NCBI GenBank assembly: GCA_019916065.1
Contig: CM034244.1
Coordinates: 32,333,933-32,397,932 of the forward strand
Reading direction: 5' to 3'
Source: Vitellaria paradoxa
Taxonomy: Eukaryota > Streptophyta > Magnoliopsida > Ericales > Sapotaceae
Length of the DNA stretch: 64,000 bases
Under the pieces are notes generated by a model, which was given only the letters and a program-made list of their open reading frames with translations, made no database searches and had not been told where the DNA came from. Positions within the stretch are counted from its first letter, which is position 1, and every line of letters starts with the position of its first letter. The position numbers and the translations under genes are program-made. Shown here one piece after another: positions 1 through 13,213 of this stretch.

Positions 1-3000
1 CCTTCCCGTTGTTCCATCCCCAACCGAGACGGTGTTTGGTTAAAAAAAAATTGATAAAAAAGTATAAAAATTTGATAAAAATGTGGTATGTGACAAAATT
101 TAATTGAAAAAAATATAAATTTTTTGTAACTTTTGATAAATTTTAATATTTAATTGAAAGCCAAACAGCCGATCAATGATTTCATTTCCTTTTCATCTGA
201 TCACAAGTTATCAGCTTGTGATTAACCCGTCGGAAACCGAAGGAATATTTTCCCCCGTGACACTAAAAGATATATATATATATATATATCCATGCACTTG
301 AGTTCACACCAATTTTGCTTCCACCTCAAAAGATCGCCGAGGTTGTTCCATTACCCACCGCCACATAAGCCATCACGCGGGTCTTCATTTTAATGCACGG
401 CACATATCAAGCTTAAAAGCCTCACGACAGTTGTCTTCTAAATTGTTTTCTCCACTATTTACCATTCTCATCCATGTTTACTCAATTTTCCGACCTCTTC
501 CAATTGTATTTTTCCAAACATCAGTTTCAACAATTTTAACTCTTAAAAGTATGCTTTCATCTAAGGTGTATTTCAATTAATAACAATAATTTGTTAAGAA
601 TAACAAAAAGGGAGAAAAATTAAAACTACTATTCTTCTTTAATTTGGATTTTAAAAAAGTTTAGGCAAAACGACGACACTTAATCAATTTTAAAATATTA
701 AATTAAAAAAGTAATTTTTTTTTGTTAAATTTACTTTATGTTCATATTTTTTAATCCACGTAAATAATAATATGTCATTTAGGAATTTTATACTATTCCT
801 ATTTTCTCTTCCATTCCTATTCTTACTTTTTTTTTTTTTTCTCATTTCAGAATTTTCCTCACTAAACCTACAACCTAAATACATACCTACAAATATTTAT
901 GTTTCCCTCTAAAAACTTAGCCCGTGCACTTTACAAGCTAGTAATGTGAACAAGAGAAACTTTGGAGGAGACAAAATTGAAGCAAGAGCAGTAATCTATA
1001 TAAATTGTAAACTTCCTGTTTGTCGATATGGCAATTAATTCAAGTAGCGTTTGGGAACCAAGCCTGTGATTCATACAGGGATGGCTCCAAAAAAAAAAAT
1101 TATTGTAAAAGTGAGACGTGATAAAATTTAATTGAAAAAAATTGATAAAAGTTTGAGTTATTTTGGTATTTTTCCTGTAAACTAAACCTCAGTTACAATA
1201 AATAAATAAATAAATAAATAAATAATAAAACAGAACATGCAATCATATTTAAAGCATGTTTGGAGTAATGATATGGTGAGGGGAAAAAAGAATTGAAAAA
1301 AAATAAAAGAGAAAAGAAATATAAAATTTATACGATTTTGTTTGAGTAAATTAAAAAATATAAAAAATAAATGAAATTTATCAGTAAATTAATTTTATAA
1401 TTTGACTATGTTTAATTTCTCAAATCCCAAGTGTTTTTCATTTCATTTTTCATTACAAACAAAACATGAGGAATAAATTAATTTTTTAATTTGACTATGT
1501 TTAATTTCTCAAATCCTATGCGTTTTTAATTTCATTTTTCATCACAAACCAAACATGAGGAATGATTTTAAATTCATATTTCTTTCTTTTTTACTTTTAA
1601 TATATTCTTAACTCAAACATAACCATAGTTCAGCAAATGTTTCTTCCCAGCAGGAGAGAGCTTCTGTCTTCTACTCAAAACCTCAATTTCTAGGGGGTTA
1701 AAATTGAGAGAGAACACCCAGCTGCAGAAGCCATGCACAGAGCAAATGCAGAAGCAGCTGGAAATATGGTAATGAGCGTTGAAACAAAGCTGAAGCAAGT
1801 TTGACAGGAAAATGTCCCCTGATCCCTTCACGACACTGAAGATGCTTCTGCTAGGCCCCAGCTCCTTATTTTGACAATAAAACTCGTACACTAAGTGGGC
1901 GTTTAAAGTAACAAAAAGTAATAAAATTTAATAAAAATTATGAGTTCGTAATTTATTCAGTAAGATAAAAAGAATAATTTTTAAAAATTTTTAATATTTT
2001 TCAACAATTTTCAGAGTTTCGAACAAAGTCTAAATCACTGCTCTTTTTCTTGGACAATCAATCACGGTTAAAACCGGTTACCGTGATAACAGATTGACTC
2101 CCCATTTAGGGGTGGATCAACCCTGTGACTATTATGATTGTAGCTTGAGTAACTTAGCCCAATGAAAAAAAGAAAAAAATTTAGTTCAATTTTTTTTTTT
2201 CAAATTTAATTCATCCAAAAATTTTTTATAGTTTAGTTCACTCTACCTATAAATCTTTTATTTAATTTAAATTTTTATAATTTATCTCACTCTAACTTTA
2301 AACTCTTCATTCAGCATAAACAAATTTTAAATTCTGGGTCCATCCTCCTTTCCATGGAACATAATCGTCCCTGATCCCTTCACAACGCTGAAGATGGGAG
2401 GTGCGATCTTCACTCAGTGAACTGAGCAGATAGAGAAACAATTAATACACAGGCCCCGTTTTGTTTGTAAATAAATTTTAAAAAATTCTATAAATATCTG
2501 TTAATTTTATATCACATCAACTTTTTTCTTTCACTGCACGCATTATAAACTCTCAATTTATCTCACTTTATCTTACTCCATTGCTATGTTCACCCAAAAA
2601 TTGCTCACAAATTACAGTCCAGTGAGCCTCTCATGCTCCATTTACCCAAGTTCAACCCATTGACTTCTCAACAAAGGACTGATTGTATTAGGCCTGCACG
2701 AGAGTCAAGTCCAAAGTCAAGTCCGGCCCATCCATTGCCAATTACATTTCAAATCCGAAGTCCAATCCGGCCTGTCTATTATCCAAAAACGCTCCAAAAA
2801 TTAAAAAAAAAAAATTTGACGAGCGATTAAATTTAATTAGCAGAAAATTAAGATTTTTTAAATTTTTTTAAAATTTTTTAAAAAATTTAAAACTCCAAAC
2901 AGAATTATAAATACTAAAATTCCTTAACAATTGATTTTAAATCGACCATACAACTTTAAAACTAACAATTAGAACTCTAATTAAGTCAAAATAACGTTAC

Positions 3001-3635
3001 TCGTGAGATTATTAGAGGCCTTTGGAGATGATTGCTTTCACCCATAACCCTTTTCCTCGTCGTTAATCGGCGCCAAAAAAAAAAAAAAAAGGAGTTAGAT
3101 CACAATCACGACCCATTTTCATGGTTGTTTTATGCCTCCTAATATGCTTAGGCTTTGTTTGAGTTCATTTTAGTTTCTATCTTTTTTCTTCTTAGTTTTT
3201 TTTTTTTTTCTTATACCACTTTCTTTCACCAAAATTTAATTTTTAAAATTTTAATTTACATAATTTTAAAATGTGTTGACACAATAAAAAGTATTTAGTT
3301 TTACATGGAACCCATTTTGATTTTACGTAACTGATGTAAATACTAATGTCTACTTAAGCAGGCGAAAATCATTCAATAGATTCGATTTACATAGGTTCAT
3401 TAGGTTTGTTTTGAGAAACAAAATATTTGGATTTATTTATCTTCTAGCTAGAAAGTTATTTTTTTTTTAATATTTGGGATGTATAATTAACTTTTTTATT
3501 ATTTTGGTTGTTGACATTATTATCATTTGTAACAAGATACTTTTGTGTAATAAGAAGATTAAATGACCATTTACGCTGAAAGAATTAGTTTAACTATTAT
3601 TTTTATTACGAATTCTCATTTACTTTGTTTCATAA
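1..3635. other. AT-rich intergenic spacer
   Basis: No gene is recognised here. The stretch is AT-rich with homopolymer runs, a (TA)n tract near 270-290 and (AATA)n near 1200-1225. A sequence of about 30 bases at 1814-1844 recurs with small changes at 2367-2396. A more GC-balanced island at 1613-1891 is open on the minus strand for 92 codons, but the product resembles nothing I know. At about 915-944 a GC-rich motif ending in GCTAG followed by T resembles a decayed Helitron 3' end. A (GA)n run starts just past this stretch, near 3753. Confidence 0.6.
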
Positions 3636-3649
3636 TCTATAAAATAAAA

Positions 3650-3749
3650 TCGATCTGTGATTTAACATATATATCTGAGACCAATTGCCAAAATTCATTT
3701 AAAGAATTGAATAACTGAGATTGACTTGTAGGATGCAAGTTACTGTTTC

Positions 3750-3792
<43 letters not shown>

Positions 3793-5010
3793 CTAAGGTA
3801 TGGCAGCCTGGCAGGGGCCGAGGGTGTTTTGAAATTTAAATCTTATATATATATATATATATAATATGTATATTATATTTTTGTAAAATTATATAAATTA
3901 TATTTTTCTAAATGTATAATTAATTATTTTTTAGATAAATAGAGAATTAATTATGTTTTGACATAAATAAATGGAGAATTAAATTTTTTTGACATTTATC
4001 CTACATCATCAAAACTTCACCACTGTTAGATCAATATCCAACTGTCATAACTTTTTTTTGTATGTATATTATCTACAAATAACCTATATCTGTATAATAA
4101 TATAACTTATTAATTTGACATTTATATATTTTCAATTGTTATATTCATTCAATGGTTAGGATTATTTCTTTTCCTTTCCACTTTAATTTTCTTTTTAGTC
4201 ACATCACGTGAAAATATAATCCCTCACCATTCTCATTATATTTTTTAAATACTTTTTATATATACAAATTTTTAAATTAATATTTTAAAAAATGTGATAA
4301 TATTTGTAATAAATAATAAAATTATAATTCTTACAGTTTAAATATCTGTGATTTGATATATATATCTCATATCAACGACTGATATTCATTTAAAGAATTA
4401 AATGGCTGAGATTGAGCTTGCAGGATGCAAATTGCTGTTTCAAGAGAGAGAGAGAGAGAAAGAGGGGGGCTTAAGAGATGGTAGGGGCCAAGGTGTTTTG
4501 AAATTCAAATCTTTTATACATATATAATATGTATATGTATATTATATTTTTGTAAAATTATATAAATTATATTTTTCTAAATACATAATTAATTATTTTT
4601 CAGATAAATAAATAGAGAATTAATTATTTTTTTGACATTTATCCTACATTATCAAATTTTCATCACTGTTAGATCAACATCCGACTGTCACAGTTTTTTT
4701 TTTTTGTACATATATTATTTACAAATAACATGTATCTATACAATAATATAACTTATCAATTTGACACTTATATATTTGTATGGTTAAAATTACTTCTTTT
4801 CATCTCCACTTTAATTTTTTTCAGTCACATCACATGAAAATATAATCCCTCACCCTTCTCATATATTTTTTGAATACTTTTTATATATAAAAATTTTTAA
4901 ATTAATATTTTAAATATGTGATAATATTTGTAATAAATAATAAAATTGTAATTCTTAAAGTTTAAATATTTTTTAAAATAAAAAATTAGTTGACTTTTCC
5001 AATAAGTATC
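3650..5010 (+). repeat. two direct copies of a ~690-bp unit
   Basis: The segment beginning near 3655 (ATATATATCTGAGACC, then a GA run at about 3753-3787) recurs near 4350 (ATATATATCTCATATC, then a GA run at about 4443-4463). Each GA run is followed by a similar AT-rich tract containing TTTTGAAATT, TTATCCTACAT and a CACTTTAATTTTC-like stretch. The spacing is about 690 bp. These appear to be tandem copies of one Helitron-like terminal segment. A partly reverse-oriented relative follows at 5180-5460. Confidence 0.6.
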
Positions 5011-5559
5011 CATACATTATTTAAATATATTTTTTTAAAATAAAAAAAAATTAGTTGATTTTGCTTAATAGGTGTCCATACATTGTTTAATGTATAATTT
5101 TATTATTTATTACAAATATTATCACATTTTTTTAAATATTAATTTAAAATTTTTTACACAAAAAAAAGTATTCAAAAAATATATGGGAAAGAGTGAATGA
5201 TTATGTTTTCATGTGATGTGATTGAAAAGACAATTAAAGTGGAGAGGAAAAAAAATAATCAGACAATTGAATAAACTTAACAGTTAAAAATATATAAATG
5301 TCAAATTAATAAATTATATTGTTGTATAGATACATGTTATTTGTAGATAATGTAAGTGCAAAAAAAGCTGTGTCAATTGGATGTTGACCTAACGGTGGTG
5401 AAGTTTCGATGATGTCAGATAAATGTTAAAAAAATAATTAATTCTCTATTTAAAAAATATAATTTATATAATTTTACAAAATATAATATACATATATATT
5501 ATCTATATAAAAAAATACATCTATATGATGAGACGTGTGCGTGTGTGGCAGCATTTGGG

Positions 5560-8500
5560 GAGGGTGGGTTTGCTGGGGGAGAGAGATAGAAAGAGGGGGC
5601 AGGAAGGTGGGTTTGCTGGGGGGGAGAGAGAGAGAGAGAGAGAGAAAAAGGGGCGGTTGGGATTGAAAGGAAGAGAGAGGGAGGCGGAGGGGCACAGAGA
5701 ACGAGAGAGAGAAAGAGAGTGAGGAGGTTGGAAGAGTTGTTTTTTAACTGTCTTTTTGTCACTTTACGTAAAATATTATTTTTTTATTTTTTCACATTTT
5801 ATTAAATATTTTTTCATAAATGTTTTAAAAATACGTTTTATATCTATATAATAAAACACAACAGTAGATGTGACAAAAGTTAATTAAATTTTTTTGTTTT
5901 AAAAAAATAATATTTAAAATTTAATTTTAATGTAAAAATTAAAAATAATATTCTTTAAAAATTTAATTTTAAACAATAAACATTTAAATTAAATTTTTAA
6001 TTTTTTTATGGAAAAATTCAATTTTAAAGTACTTAAAACTTAAAATTGTAAACACATGTAGTTTTACATTATTTGTGTCAGAATTTGAGATAAAAAAAGT
6101 TAAAAAATTTAAATTTGAAATATTTTTAACTATTGAATTTACTCAATGGTCATTATTATTTTGTTATTTTTTACAATTTAGTTGTCTTTTCAGTCACTTT
6201 ACCTAAAAACACAATCTTTTATTTTTTCATTTTTTTAAATATTTTTTCTAAAATATTTACTTGTGATAAATAATAAAATTTTATATGTTTATTAAATACT
6301 GTATAAATTATTTTTATGTAGGTTTGCTGGGGGAGAGAGAGGGGGCGAGAGGGTGGATTTGCTGTGAGAGAGAGAGAGAGAGAGAGGGGGTTGGGATTGA
6401 GGGGTAAAGAGGGGGAGGGGAGGTGGAGGGGCACAGAGAATGAGAGGGAGAGAAAGAGAGTAAGGGGTTGGGAGAGTTGTTTTTTTAAAGGTAAGTTGAA
6501 TTTTTTTAAATACAAATAATTAATTTATTATATAATAATTAATAATAAAATTTAAATACATATATTTTTTATTTTTTACATTATTTGTGTCATATATATA
6601 ATAAAGAAATTAAAGTATCTGAATTTTATATATTTTTAATCGTTAAATTTATTTAATTGTCAGGATTATTTTTTCTATCTACTTTAATTATCTTTTTTGT
6701 CACTTTACATAAAAAAATACTTTTTCTATTTTTTCACATTTTATTAAATATTTTTTTATAAATGTTTTAAAAATCTTTTTTATATCTATATAATAAAACA
6801 CCACAGTCAATGTGACAAAAGTTAATTAAGTTTTTTTTGTTTTAAAAAAATAATATTTAAAATTTAATTTTAATGTACTCAAATTAAAAATCAAAAATAG
6901 TATTCTTTAAAATTTTAAATTTAAATAATAAACATTTAAATTAAAATTTTAAAATTTTTGATGGGAAAAATTCAATTTTAAAGTACTTAAAACTTAAAAT
7001 TGTAAACACATATAGTTTTGTACTTTTTGTGTCAGAATTTGAGATATTTGAGTTAAAAATTTTAAATTTGAGATATTTTCAATTATTGAATTTACTCAAT
7101 GATCATTATTATTTTGTTATTTTTTTACAATTCAATTGTCTTTTTTGGTCACTTTACCTGAAAACATAATCTTTTATTTTTTCATAAATTTTTAAATATT
7201 TTTTTCAAAAATATTTATTTGTGATAAATAATAAAATTTTATATGTTTATTAAAAAAACTGTATAAATTATTTTTATGTAGATTTGATGGGGGGAGAGAG
7301 AGAGAGAGAGGGGGGGTTGGGATTGAGAGGAAGAAAAGAGGAGGGCGGAGGGGCACATAGAACGAGAGGGAGAGAGAAAGAGTGAGGGGGTTGAGAGAGT
7401 TGTTTTTTTAAAGGTAAGTTGAATTTTTTTAAATAAAAATAATTAATTTATTATATAATAATTAATAATTAAATTTAAATACATATATTTTTATATTTTT
7501 TACATTATTTGTGTCATATATATAATAAAGAAATTAAAGCATCTGAATTTGATATATTTTTAGTCGTTAAATTTATTTAATTGTCAATATTATTTTTTCA
7601 ATCTACTTTAATTGTCTTTTTGATCACTTTACATTAAAAAAATACTTTTTTATTTTTTCACATTTTATTAAATATTTTTTTATAAATGTTTTAAAAATCT
7701 TTTTTATGTCTATATAATAAAACATAACAGTCGATATGACAAAAGTTAATTAAGTTTTTTTGTTTTAAAAAATAATATTTAAAATTTAATTTTAATGTAA
7801 TCAAATTAAAAATTAAAAAAAGTATTCTTTAAAATTTTAATTTTAAACAATAAATATTTAAATTAAAATTTTAATTTTAATTTTTTTATGGGAAAAATTC
7901 AATTTTAAATTACTTAAAACTTAAAATTGTAAATACATATAATTTTACACTTTTTGTGTCAGAATTTAAGATAAAAAAAGTTAAAAAATTTAAATTTGAG
8001 ATATTTTTTACTATTAAATTTACTCAGTGGTCATTATTATTTTGTAATTTTTTTACAATTCAGCTATTTTTTCGGTCACTTTACCTGAAAACACAATTTT
8101 TATTTTTTCATATTTTTTAAAATATTTTTTCTAAAATATTTATTTGTGATAAATAATAAAATTTTATATGTTTACTAAAGACTATATAAACTATTTTTAT
8201 GTAGGTTTGTTGGGGGAGAAAAAGAGAGAGGGGTAAGAGGGTGGGTTTGCTGGGAAAGAGAGGGAGAGAGAGAGAGAGAGAAAGGGGGTTGGGATTGAGA
8301 GGAAGAGAAAGGGAGGGGGAGGGGAGGCAGAGGGGCACAGAGAACGAGAGGGAGAGAGAGAGAGTGAGAGGGTTCAGAGTTGTTTTTTTAAAGGTAAGTT
8401 GAATTTTTTAAATAAAAATAATTAATTTATTATATAATAATTAATAATTAAATTTAAATACATATTTTTTGATATTTTTTTACATTATTTGTGTCAAATA

Positions 8501-11165
8501 TATAATAAATAAATTATAGCATCTAAATTTGATATATTTTTAATCGTTAAATTTATTTAATTGTCAATTTTTTTTCTATCTACTTAATTGTCTTTTTGGT
8601 CACTTTACATAAAAAATACTTTTTTATTTTTTCATATTTTGTTAAATATTTTTTTATAAAAGTTTTTAAAATCTTTTTTATATCTATATAATAAAACATA
8701 ACAGTTGATGTGACAAAAGTTAATTATGTTTTTTTGTTTTAAAAAATAATATTTAAAATTTAATTTTAATGTACTCAAATTAATAATTAAAAATAGTATT
8801 CTTTAAAATTTTAATTTTAAACAAAACCATTTAAATTAAAATTTTAATTTTAATTTTTTTATGGGAAATTTTCAATCTTAAAGTACTTAAAATTTAAAAT
8901 TGTAAATACATATAGTTTTACACTATTTGTGTCAGAATTTGAGATATTTGAGATAGAAAAAAAGTTAAAAAATTTAAATTTGAGATTTTTTTTACTGTTA
9001 AATTTACTCATTGGTCATTATTATTTTGTTAATTTTTTACAATTCAACTGTTTTTTCGGTCACTTTACATGAAACATAATTTTTTATTTTTTTCATTTTT
9101 TTAAAATATTTTTTCTAAAATATTTATTTGTGATAAATAATAAAATTTTATATGTTTATTAAAGACTGTATAAATTATATTTATGTAGGTATGCTAGGGG
9201 AGAGAAAGGGGGGCAAAAGGGTGGGTTTGCTCGGAAAGAGAGGGAGAGAGAGAGAGAAAGGGGGGTTGCCGGGTTGGGATTGAGAGGAAGAGAGGGAGAG
9301 GGGGAGGGGGAGGGGAGGGGAGGTGGAAGGGCACAGAGAACGGGAGGGAGAGAGAGAGAGTGAGGGGGTTGGAAGAGTTGTTTTTTTAAAGGTAAGTTGA
9401 ATTTTTTTAAATAAAAATAATTAATTTATTATGTAATAATTAATAATTAAATTTAAATACATATATTTTTTTATTTTTTACATTATTTGTGTCATATATA
9501 TAATAAGGAAATTAAAGTATCTGAATTTAATATATTTTTAATTGTTAAATTTATTTAATTGTCAGGATTATTTTTTCTATCTACTTTAATTGTCTTTTTG
9601 GTAACTTTACATAAAAAAATACTTTTTTTATTTTTTCATATTTTATTTAATATTTTTTTTATAAATGTTTTAAAATTTTTTTATATTTATATAATAAAAC
9701 ATAACAGTCGATGTGACAAAAGTTAATTAAATTTTTTTGTTTTAAAAAATAATATTTAAAATTTAATTTTAATGTACTCAAATTAAATATTAAAAATAGT
9801 ATTTTTTAAAAATTTAATTTTAACCAATAAACATTTAAATTAAAATTTTAATTTTTTTATGGGAAAAATTCAATTTTAAAATACTTAAAACTTAAAATTG
9901 TAAACACATATAGTTTTACACTCTTTGTGTCAAATTTTGAGATATATTTGAGATAAAAAAAGTTAAAAATTTTAAATTTGAGATATTTTTAATTGTTAAA
10001 TTTCCTCAATGGTCATTATTATTTTGTTATTTTTTTAAAATTCAGTTGTGTTTTCAGTCACTTTACTTGAAAACACAATCTTTTATTTTTTCATATATTT
10101 TAAAATATTTTTTCTAAAATATTTATTTGTGATAAATAATAAAATTTTATATGTTTATTAAAAACTGTATAAATTATTTTTATGTAGATTTGCTGGGGGA
10201 GATAGAGAGAGGGGGTGAGAGGGTGGGTTTGTTGGGAAAGAGGGGGAGAGAGAGAGAGAGAGAGAGAGAGAAAGGGGGGTTAGGATTGAGAGGAAAAGAA
10301 GAGGAGGGGGAGGGGCACAGAGAACGAGAGGGAGAGAGAAAGAGTGAGAGGGTTGGGGGAGTTGTTTTTTTAAAGGTAAGTTGAAATTTTTTAAATAAAA
10401 ATAATTAATTTATTATATAATAATTAATAATTAAATTTAAATACATATATTTTTATATTTTTTACATTATTTTTGTCATATATATAATAAAAAAATTAAA
10501 GTATCTGAATTTGATATATTTTTAATCGTTAATTTTATTTTAATTATTTTTTCTATCTAATTTAATTGTCTTTTTGGTCTTTTTACATAAAAAAATACTT
10601 TTTTATTTTTTTCATTTTTTATTAATATATTTTTTATAAATGTTTTAAAAATCTTTTTTATATCTATATAATAAAACATAACAGTCGATGTGACAAAAGT
10701 TAATTAAGTTTTTTTATTTTAAAAAATAATATTTAAAATTTAATTTTAATGTACTCAAATTAAAAATTAAAAATAGTATTCTTTAAATTTTTAATTTTAA
10801 ATAATAAACATTTAATTAAAATTTTTAATTTTTTTTGGTGGGAAAATTTCAATTTTAAAGTACTTAAAACTTAAAATTGTAAATACATATAGTTTTACAC
10901 TCTTTGTGTCAGAATTTGAGATACTTGAGTTAAAAAAAAAGTTAAAAAAATTAAATTTGAGATATTTTCTACTGTTGAATTTACTCAATGGTCAATATTA
11001 TTTTGTTATTTTTTTACAATTCAATTATCTTTTCGGTCACTTCACTTGAAAACATAATCTTTTATTTTTTCATATTTTGTTAAATATTTTTTCTAAAACA
11101 TTTATTTGTGATAAATAATAAAATTTTATATGCTTATTAAAGACTGTATAGATTATTTTTATATA
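5560..11165 (+). repeat. tandem array of ~0.75-1.0-kb units with GA-rich cores
   Basis: The phrase TTTTTATGTAGGTTTGCTGG or a close variant, followed by 100-200 bases of GA-rich sequence, recurs near 6321, 7281, 8205, 9188 and 10188. A first partial unit lies at about 5560 and a last fragment at about 11165. Spacing is about 920-1000 bp, with a shorter first unit. Each unit also holds TATATAATAAAGAAATTAAAG, a TTTTTGGTCACTTTACAT-like stretch and TCTATATAATAAAACA, all shared with the Helitron ends elsewhere in the window. Short open frames in the GA patches are low-complexity artefacts. The copies are similar but clearly diverged, so this is an old array. Confidence 0.8.
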
Positions 11166-11770
11166 GGTTTGTATTACAAATTCATATTTGAGCTATTTGT
11201 AGACCAAATTATATTTTTGTGCCTTTAGGCACACGTTATTTCTACCTTTTGAAAAAAATAAATTTTAGTAAAAACAAGACGAAAAAACTTAAAAAAAAAA
11301 ACTTTAAAACCAAATTAAGAGATAAACAATCCGTGCTTTACACCAGTATTTGCTAGTATATGTATAAGTTTTGAATTTCAAAATATCCTCAGGCCCCTAT
11401 CATCTTTCAGGCCCCCCTCTCTTTCTCTCGAAATAGCAACCAAGTGCTTGCATCCCGCAAGCCCGATCTCAACCATTCAATTTTTCAAATGAATCTCAGC
11501 TGTTAATCTGAGATATATATATCAAATTACTAACCGATTTTATTATATAGATTTTATACCTTAGTTTATTTTTATTAGTAATTTTTATTTTTATACATTA
11601 TTTTTACACTTTTACATGTAAGTTTATTTCATAAAATTGCATTTGAGCTTTTTACACACTAAATTATATTTTTGTACCTTTAAGCACAGATGATTGCTAA
11701 TTTTTAAATATAATTTAATAAAAAATTAAACATACACAATAATATAACATATATATTCTTACTATAATTA

Positions 11771-12137
11771 GGCTTTGTTTGGCTATAAAATTACATTTTT
11801 TTTGGTCTTATATGACATTTTTTTATCAAAATTTAATTTTTCTTTTAAGTTGTAACTTTTCGGCATATTAATCGTATTTGTGAAAAATAAAAAATTCACG
11901 TTCATTGGGATAAAAGTTAAAAAATAAAAAATTAAATTTTCAATACTTTTTTTATCAAAACAAATAATTTTACCAAAACGGAGATAAATTTTTTGATTTA
12001 TTTTTCATGAATGCGATTAACACATTTAGAAAGTACAATTTTTGAAAATAAATCAAATTTTAGTGAAAAAAGTCATATTAAATAAAAAATAAATTGCAAA
12101 AAATAAAAAAACAGTTTTCCCGTTATTAAACCAAACC
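11771..12137. mobile_element. MITE-like element with TTA flanks
   Basis: The left end GGCTTTGTTTGGC and the right end (complement GGTTTGGTTTAAT) form an imperfect terminal inverted repeat, each flanked by TTA. The interior is itself partly palindromic. It is related to copies at 38164-38566 and 39493-39880. No coding sequence is present. Confidence 0.55.
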
Positions 12138-12694
12138 TTAACTTTTATCGTTAGACTGTAAGCATATGGAATAATTCTCCCGACTCCAACCATACACTTA
12201 CGGTAGTGTTTGGAGTTTCGAAAGAAAGTTTAAAAAAATTCGGTGTAAAAGGTGATACGTAGTAAAATTTGATTGCAATGAAGTTGAGAATTTTAAGATT
12301 TTTTTTTTAAATTCTTTTAGAAAAATTTTGAGTTCCAAACAAAGCTTTAGGATCCATTTGGCATTTGCCGATTTTTGTTTTTTAATTTTTACCAAGTGTA
12401 ACATAAATTATCATACACAAAACTATAGGGGCCGTATGAAGCCCCAACCAAATTTAAAAAACTTTAAAAAATTTTAAAAGTTTAACTTTTTCAAACTCTA
12501 AAAAATTCAAATGTTTTCAAAAAATTTGTCAAAATCTGTTGAAACAAACCATTATAATGCATTCTAACAGATTTTGTCAAATTTTTAAAAAAGTTAGAGT
12601 AATATTTGTACCAAAAAGTTTCACAAAACTTCAAAAATTTTCAAGATTATCTATTAAATTTATGTTATGTGTCACTTTATCTAATTTTTAATAA

Positions 12695-12852
12695 CGTCGT
12701 TTGGAGTAACAAAAAGTGATATAAAATGAGATAAAGTAAGATAAGTTGTGAGTTTCATAATTTGTGCAGTGAGATAAAAAAATGAATAACTTTTAAAAAA
12801 TTTTAATGTTTTTAATTATTTTTTATAGTTTTTTGTCATTTCAAATAAAGCC
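12695..12852. mobile_element. MITE-like repeat, dispersed family
   Basis: This AT-rich element of about 160 bp starts CGTTTGGAGTAACAAAAAG and ends with a diverged complement. The interior contains GATAAAGTAAGATAA. The same interior and ends recur at 30446-30598, more loosely at 1897-2035, and in reverse near 13556-13684 and 44265-44395. Confidence 0.5.
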
Positions 12853-13069
12853 ATATCAAATCAAACTTAAATATTCAACAATCATTTCAAAATAATTTTT
12901 TCCACTTTAAATTTTAAAAAATTTTATTTTTTATTTTTTTATTTTTTACGCTCCAAACGGTCTTTGTAAACTTTTTTTTTTTTTCCTCCAAACTTTTAAA
13001 TTTTACGAAACACGAAAAAAAAAATCTTTAAATTGGCCAAGTTTTTATTCTTAACCTCCAAACGGGCCC

Positions 13070-13213
13070 TTATAGGCTTAAAAACGCCACTTTGGAGTTC
13101 GAATTCTAGCGGACGGACACCTGGCGATGGCCCCCCAGTACTTCGAATTTTTAATGTGATGCAATCCACTAGCCGGAATTCAAAAATCAAAATTCAAAAA
13201 TTAAAAAAAAAAA
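13070..13213 (+). mobile_element. possible tRNA-derived SINE fragment
   Basis: GAGTTCGAATTC at about 13096-13107 resembles a polymerase III B box (GGTTCGAATCC). It is followed by a GC-rich body and ends in an A-rich stretch with a poly(A) run at about 13201-13213. No A box or convincing target-site duplication is visible, so this may be a truncated SINE or chance. Confidence 0.35.

Larger units (their letters stand above)
3636..11551. mobile_element. Helitron-like repeat block (non-autonomous)
   Basis: The left edge reads TCTATAAAATAAAATCG on the plus strand at 3636. The right edge reads TCTATATAATAAAATCGG on the minus strand, starting at 11551. Both are preceded by A, the typical context of a plant Helitron 5' end (A then TC). 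The two edges share well over 100 bases in opposite orientation, including a GA-rich patch and a following GGGGCC-containing segment near 3790-3820 and 11390-11420. A plus-strand 3'-like end, TGCTAG followed by T, lies at 11351-11357. No Rep/helicase coding sequence is visible, so the copies are non-autonomous. The classification rests on terminal motifs and on similarity to the clearer Helitron ends at 48.6-51.2 kb. Confidence 0.55.

Noticed and set aside
1613..1891. 92-codon minus-strand open frame in a GC-balanced island
   Set aside because: Composition is gene-like but I recognise no family and see no exon partners. Kept only as a remark in the spacer entry.
5474..5762. Open frames on both strands rich in Leu/Ser/Pro or Arg/Glu in the GA patches (also near 6219, 8117, 10151)
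   Set aside because: They are translations of (GA)n-type low-complexity sequence repeated in every unit of the array. No start context, splice structure or domain supports them.
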